A stretch of DNA of 64,000 nt, from positions 496,001 through 560,000 of the forward strand of contig NZ_CP186693.1 of assembly GCF_049532985.1 (NCBI RefSeq), given 5' to 3'. The notes under the pieces are model-generated. The model did not search any database. It saw nothing but the letters and a program-made list of their open reading frames with translations, and was not told the origin of the DNA. The translations under genes and the position numbers were made by a program. This DNA comes from Promicromonospora sp049532985. GTDB lineage: Bacteria; Actinomycetota; Actinomycetes; Actinomycetales; Cellulomonadaceae. This document shows positions 62,604-64,000 of this stretch, in pieces (position 1 is the first letter of the stretch; every line of letters starts with the position of its first letter).

Positions 62604-64000
62604 TCAGCCCACCGCGGTGAGCGTGAGCACGCTCGCGTAGTCGCCTGGCGACGTGTCCAGCGGGATGCGCAGGTCCAGGGCGGCGTCCGCCGTCACCGAG
62701 CCCGGCGCGTGCCCCGCCGGCGCGGACACCAGGGTGGCGCCCGCAGTCAGGCCGGAACCGGTGCCGGCGTGCACCACGGGCCCGGCGGCGGCCCCGCCGG
62801 TGTTCGCTGTGACGGACGGCGACCAGCCGAGGCTGCTGCCCGGGAACGAGCTCGCGGTGCTGCCGGCCGAGCTGCCCGACGAGGCGCCGGTCGCGACGAA
62901 GTCCGTGGCCGTCGCGCTGATGCTCCAGGCCGGGCCGCCGGTCCGGGTGTCGCTGACCGTGACCTGCTTGAGGTCGCCGGTCGCGGTCAGTGCCCCCGCG
63001 CCCGCCTCGGCGGTGCCGAGGCTCACGGCGCCCGGCCCGCCCACGACGGTCCAGGTGAACGCGCCCGGGTCGCCGGGCCCACCCGGCCCGCCGTCGTCTT
63101 CGGGCACGGTGACCTCGAGGTCGATGTCGTCCGACCCGCCCGGGTTGCCGCCCGGGGCCGCGAACGTCACCGGGACGCCGAGCTCCTGGGCCGCGTTGGC
63201 CGGGGCGCCGCCCGCGGCGTACGTGTACACGCCGTAGGTGCCGGTCGCGGTGTCCGACGGCGCCGCGTCCAGCTCGGCCGTGAACGTACCGTCGGGCGCG
63301 AGCAGCACGAGCTGGCCGGCCACGGTCGGGAAGTCCGCCAGCACCTGCGAGTACGACGGCTCCGGCAGCGCCCACTTCTGGTCGAGCACCGTCCGCGCGG
63401 CGGAGGCGGCTCCCTGGGACGGGCGCCACGGGTCCCCGAACGCGCCGAAGACCACGTAGACGCCGGTGGGCGCGTTCGCCGCGACGGGCGGACGGCCCGA
63501 CGTGTTCACGTTGGCCGCCGGGTCGAAGCCCGACCCGGTGACCGTGACCGTCTCGCCCGCCGGGTCGAGACCCGACGCCGCGGACAGCGTCACCGTCGGG
63601 TTCCACGGCTCCGGCTCCTGGACCGGTGCCGTGAGCTCCGCGCTGACCGTGAAGCTGTCGAGCGCGGCGCCCTCGGCGAGGAAGTCCTGCAGTGCCGTGG
63701 CGCCCTGCGCCGTCAGCGTCACGCCGGTCCCGTTTACGGTGACGGCGTCCGCGGAGACGTCCACCGTCGTCGTCGCGACCTCACCGAGCACCACGTCGTC
63801 GCCACCGTAGGTGCCGGGCTCATAACCGAGGTTGTTCTCCGGGATCTCCACGGCGAGGTCACCCACGAGGGCGCCCACGCCGCCGTCGACCACCACGCTG
63901 ACGTTCTCGACGGTCACCGTGAAGGCGTGCGAGGGGAAGTGGTAGACGGCGCCGCCGGTGGTGTCGACCGTCAGGTTGTCGGCGTCGGTCACCGTGCCGC
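62604..64000 (-). CDS. HtaA/WxL-like surface protein, 5' end outside window
   Basis: The frame is open to the window edge, so the start is not seen; GTG at 63992 is probably internal. The first part (VYHFPSHAFTVTVENVSVVVDGG, ALVGDLAVEIPENNLG) resembles an HtaA heme-binding domain. A middle Ig-like part with a second HtaA-like end (VTVTGSGFDPAANVNTSGRPPVAANAPTGVYVVFGAF) follows. The C-terminus is WxL-like (AWSISATATDF, LGWSPSVTANTG). No sortase motif or membrane helix ends it. It probably acts at the cell surface with the following DUF916-like protein. Confidence 0.75.
   Translation of the reverse strand, partial: GTVTDADNLTVDTTGGAVYHFPSHAFTVTVENVSVVVDGGVGALVGDLAVEIPENNLGYEPGTYGGDDVVLGEVATTTVDVSADAVTVNGTGVTLTAQGATALQDFLAEGAALDSFTVSAELTAPVQEPEPWNPTVTLSAASGLDPAGETVTVTGSGFDPAANVNTSGRPPVAANAPTGVYVVFGAFGDPWRPSQGAASAARTVLDQKWALPEPSYSQVLADFPTVAGQLVLLAPDGTFTAELDAAPSDTATGTYGVYTYAAGGAPANAAQELGVPVTFAAPGGNPGGSDDIDLEVTVPEDDGGPGGPGDPGAFTWTVVGGPGAVSLGTAEAGAGALTATGDLKQVTVSDTRTGGPAWSISATATDFVATGASSGSSAGSTASSFPGSSLGWSPSVTANTGGAAAGPVVHAGTGSGLTAGATLVSAPAGHAPGSVTADAALDLRIPLDTSPGDYASVLTLTAVG

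Overview
The window is chromosomal DNA from a high-GC actinobacterium. Micrococcales is the best guess, near Cellulomonadaceae/Promicromonosporaceae. The support is high GC, frequent GTG starts, overlapping ATGA/GTGA operons, a C50-type carotenoid cluster, actinobacteria-specific DUF3145 and DUF3052 genes, and the order ahpE-DUF3052-aceE-PucR regulator-fabD-fabH-acpP-fabF, which resembles Mycobacterium tuberculosis Rv2238c-Rv2246. No species can be named from sequence alone.

Layout. 1-4.0 kb: end of an operon with a sulfatase-modifying-factor-type protein, a class III CoA-transferase and a CitE-like lyase. 4.0-6.8 kb: an autoregulated DUF2975/XRE pair and the first DUF222-HNH (13E12-type) gene. 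6.8-17.7 kb: small metabolic and regulatory genes (two paralogous alpha/beta hydrolases, TetR-controlled oxidoreductase, DUF899, ROK, MFS, hexapeptide acetyltransferase, TetR, flavin monooxygenase, DUF1345) plus an SMR exporter behind a guanidine-III riboswitch. 17.6-21.8 kb: a four-carbon acid-sugar operon (KdgT permease, DUF1537 kinase, PdxA-like dehydrogenase, GntR regulator). 21.9-30.6 kb: a VanZ-RDD protein, an epimerase, and a complete C50 carotenoid operon idi-crtE-crtB-crtI-crtYe-crtYf-crtEb with a divergent CrtR-like MarR regulator.

30.6-42.5 kb: small enzymes, two freshly damaged genes (RidA and DUF2255), tRNA-Asn, a VanY-type peptidase, a secreted two-catalytic-domain pectate lyase behind paired LacI-type operators, the second DUF222-HNH gene in inverted orientation, an Ltp lipoprotein and a CAT-anticodon tRNA. 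42.7-47.7 kb: RtcB, a K+ channel, a DUF5819/HTTM membrane pair, DUF3145 and peptide deformylase. 47.7-57.7 kb: the housekeeping fatty-acid and pyruvate dehydrogenase region with its PucR-type regulator. 57.8-61.5 kb: tRNA-Val followed by integrase debris and several gene fragments, an eroded integration site. 61.5 kb to the end: a DUF916-like protein and an HtaA/WxL-like surface protein that runs off the window.

The observations most worth a second look are these. A complete guanidine-III pseudoknot sits in front of an SMR exporter. A matched 17-bp inverted repeat occurs at both fabD and its PucR-type regulator. A 72-bp perfect palindrome follows aceE. SOS-box-like sites precede both copies of a 1.2-kb inverted gene pair. 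A 22-bp tandem duplication has just broken a DUF2255 gene. Two tRNA genes carry terminator hairpins that differ by a compensatory base pair.
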